DNA of 64,000 bases, taken from Chryseobacterium sp. 3008163 (GTDB taxonomy: Bacteria > Bacteroidota > Bacteroidia > Flavobacteriales > Weeksellaceae). Both the position numbers and the translations under genes were made by a program. Under the pieces are notes generated by a model, which had not been told where the DNA came from, did not search any database, and saw only the letters and a program-made list of their open reading frames with translations. Location of the stretch: NCBI RefSeq assembly GCF_003669035.1, contig NZ_CP033070.1, positions 4,092,001 through 4,156,000 of the forward strand, read 5' to 3'. This document shows positions 63,332-64,000 of the stretch, in pieces; position 1 is the first letter of the stretch, and each line of letters starts with the position of its first letter.

Positions 63332-64000
63332 TTATGAAACATTTTCGCTGTGCGTGATGCCGTATTCAGTTTCAGATATCATGTAATCAACGACTTTCTT
63401 CAGATCTCCGGTTTCTTTATACACCGCAAGTTGTCGGTCTGCACCAGTTCCGTTTTCCAAAATCTTCCATGCATATTCTACTTCTTTTCTGCATCCTAAA
63501 TCGTCTACAACATCATCGATAAATTCAAGTAATTCTTTCAATAAATCCGCATAAGGAACAGATTCTTCTTTCCCAAAATCAATTAAGTGAGAATGAATTC
63601 CGTCTCTTGAAGCACGCCATTTATTTTCATTAAGCAATAATCTTCTGTAGCTTCTGAAACTTAAATTCTGCTGATGCAGTTTATAAATTTTTGCCACCAA
63701 ACTTTGCATAATAGCTGCCAGACAAACCGTTTCTTCGATTCTCAAGGGCATGTCGCAAATTCTGAATTCAATAGTAGGGTAGAATGGGTGAACACGCAGG
63801 TCCCACCATATTTTTTTAGCATTATCGATTGTTCCGGTCTTCACCAAAAGATCAACGTAGCTATCAAATTCTGCTAAAGAATTGAAGTAACTCGGGATTC
63901 CAGTTCTTGGAAATTTAACGAAAATCTCTTGTCTGTAAGATCTGAATCCTGTATTTCTTCCAATCCAAAACGGTGAATTTACTGAAAGTGCATAAACGTG
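63332..64000 (-). CDS. Carboxylate-amine ligase, GCS2/YbdK type (5' truncated by window edge)
   Basis: The frame is open to the end of the window, so at least 222 residues are seen and the N-terminus is outside. The part shown matches the GCS2 family (glutamate-cysteine ligase 2, YbdK): Val-Asn-Ser-Pro-Phe-Trp-Ile-Gly-Arg-Asn-Thr-Gly, Val-Lys-Phe-Pro-Arg-Thr-Gly, Trp-Trp-Asp-Leu-Arg-Val-His-Pro-Phe-Tyr-Pro-Thr-Ile-Glu-Phe-Arg and Asn-Lys-Trp-Arg-Ala-Ser-Arg-Asp-Gly. It couples ATP hydrolysis to amide bond formation. True gamma-glutamylcysteine synthesis is not proven; many such ligases have other products. Confidence 0.9.
   Translation of the reverse strand, partial: HVYALSVNSPFWIGRNTGFRSYRQEIFVKFPRTGIPSYFNSLAEFDSYVDLLVKTGTIDNAKKIWWDLRVHPFYPTIEFRICDMPLRIEETVCLAAIMQSLVAKIYKLHQQNLSFRSYRRLLLNENKWRASRDGIHSHLIDFGKEESVPYADLLKELLEFIDDVVDDLGCRKEVEYAWKILENGTGADRQLAVYKETGDLKKVVDYMISETEYGITHSENVS

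Overview
The window is a piece of chromosome from a low-GC member of Bacteroidota, most likely Flavobacteriales, family Weeksellaceae (a Chryseobacterium-like genome). This is inferred from three things. Promoters are of the TTG-N19-TAnnTTTG type, for example ahead of the tRNA array and the tetR gene. There is a type IX secretion substrate with a gliding-motility-type C-terminal domain, and there are GLPGLI-family proteins. I ran no database search. No phage, insertion sequence or CRISPR array was seen; this is mostly core chromosome with several small accessory modules.

Layout. 1-8.7 kb: the 3' part of a topoisomerase IV A subunit gene, a rhomboid protease, a membrane-anchored AraC-type regulator with two SDR-type reductases, then a reverse-strand run of DUF4180, prmC, yaaA, a CPBP protease and a threonylcarbamoyl-AMP synthase. 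8.8-9.3 kb: four tandem initiator tRNA genes with hairpin spacers and a terminator. 9.4-16.8 kb: small genes, then a BlaI repressor, two tandem M56/BlaR1-like membrane proteases and two tandem GLPGLI secreted proteins. 16.9-24 kb (reverse strand): M61 and M1 metallopeptidases, tatC and kdsD. 24-32.4 kb: recQ, a possible toxin-antitoxin pair, a glycosyltransferase, lpdA, a DUF4476 protein and cvfB. 32.4-36.3 kb: a giant T9SS surface protein. 36.4-42.9 kb: a TetR-controlled tripartite RND efflux operon. 43-54 kb: a J-domain/KTSC protein, a divergent HxlR/SDR pair, a Nudix hydrolase, HPP protein, a TPP riboswitch with a PnuC-family transporter, ssb and hisS. 54-61 kb: a PH/SHOCT protein, a methyltransferase and a cyanophycin locus (isoaspartyl peptidase, cyanophycinase, cyanophycin synthetase). 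61-64 kb: an ATP-grasp protein, a class I glutamine amidotransferase and a GCS2-type carboxylate-amine ligase that runs off the window.

The most pervasive oddity is technical or biological. Ten genes are broken at eleven places, and every break is repaired by adding one A or T to a short A/T homopolymer. In the M56 and GLPGLI pairs the intact paralogue next door has exactly the longer run. I read this mainly as systematic homopolymer under-calling in the source assembly, so these genes are annotated as full-length loci with a frameshift noted.

Best candidates for new biology: the carboxylate-amine ligase / glutaminase / ATP-grasp cluster (a peptide or amide metabolite pathway of unknown product); the BlaI-M56-M56-GLPGLI-GLPGLI locus, whose first protease carries a TonB-plug-like tail; the initiator tRNA array whose spacer hairpins show a compensatory base-pair change; and a 25-bp direct repeat that brackets the efflux promoter and overlaps the tetR start codon.
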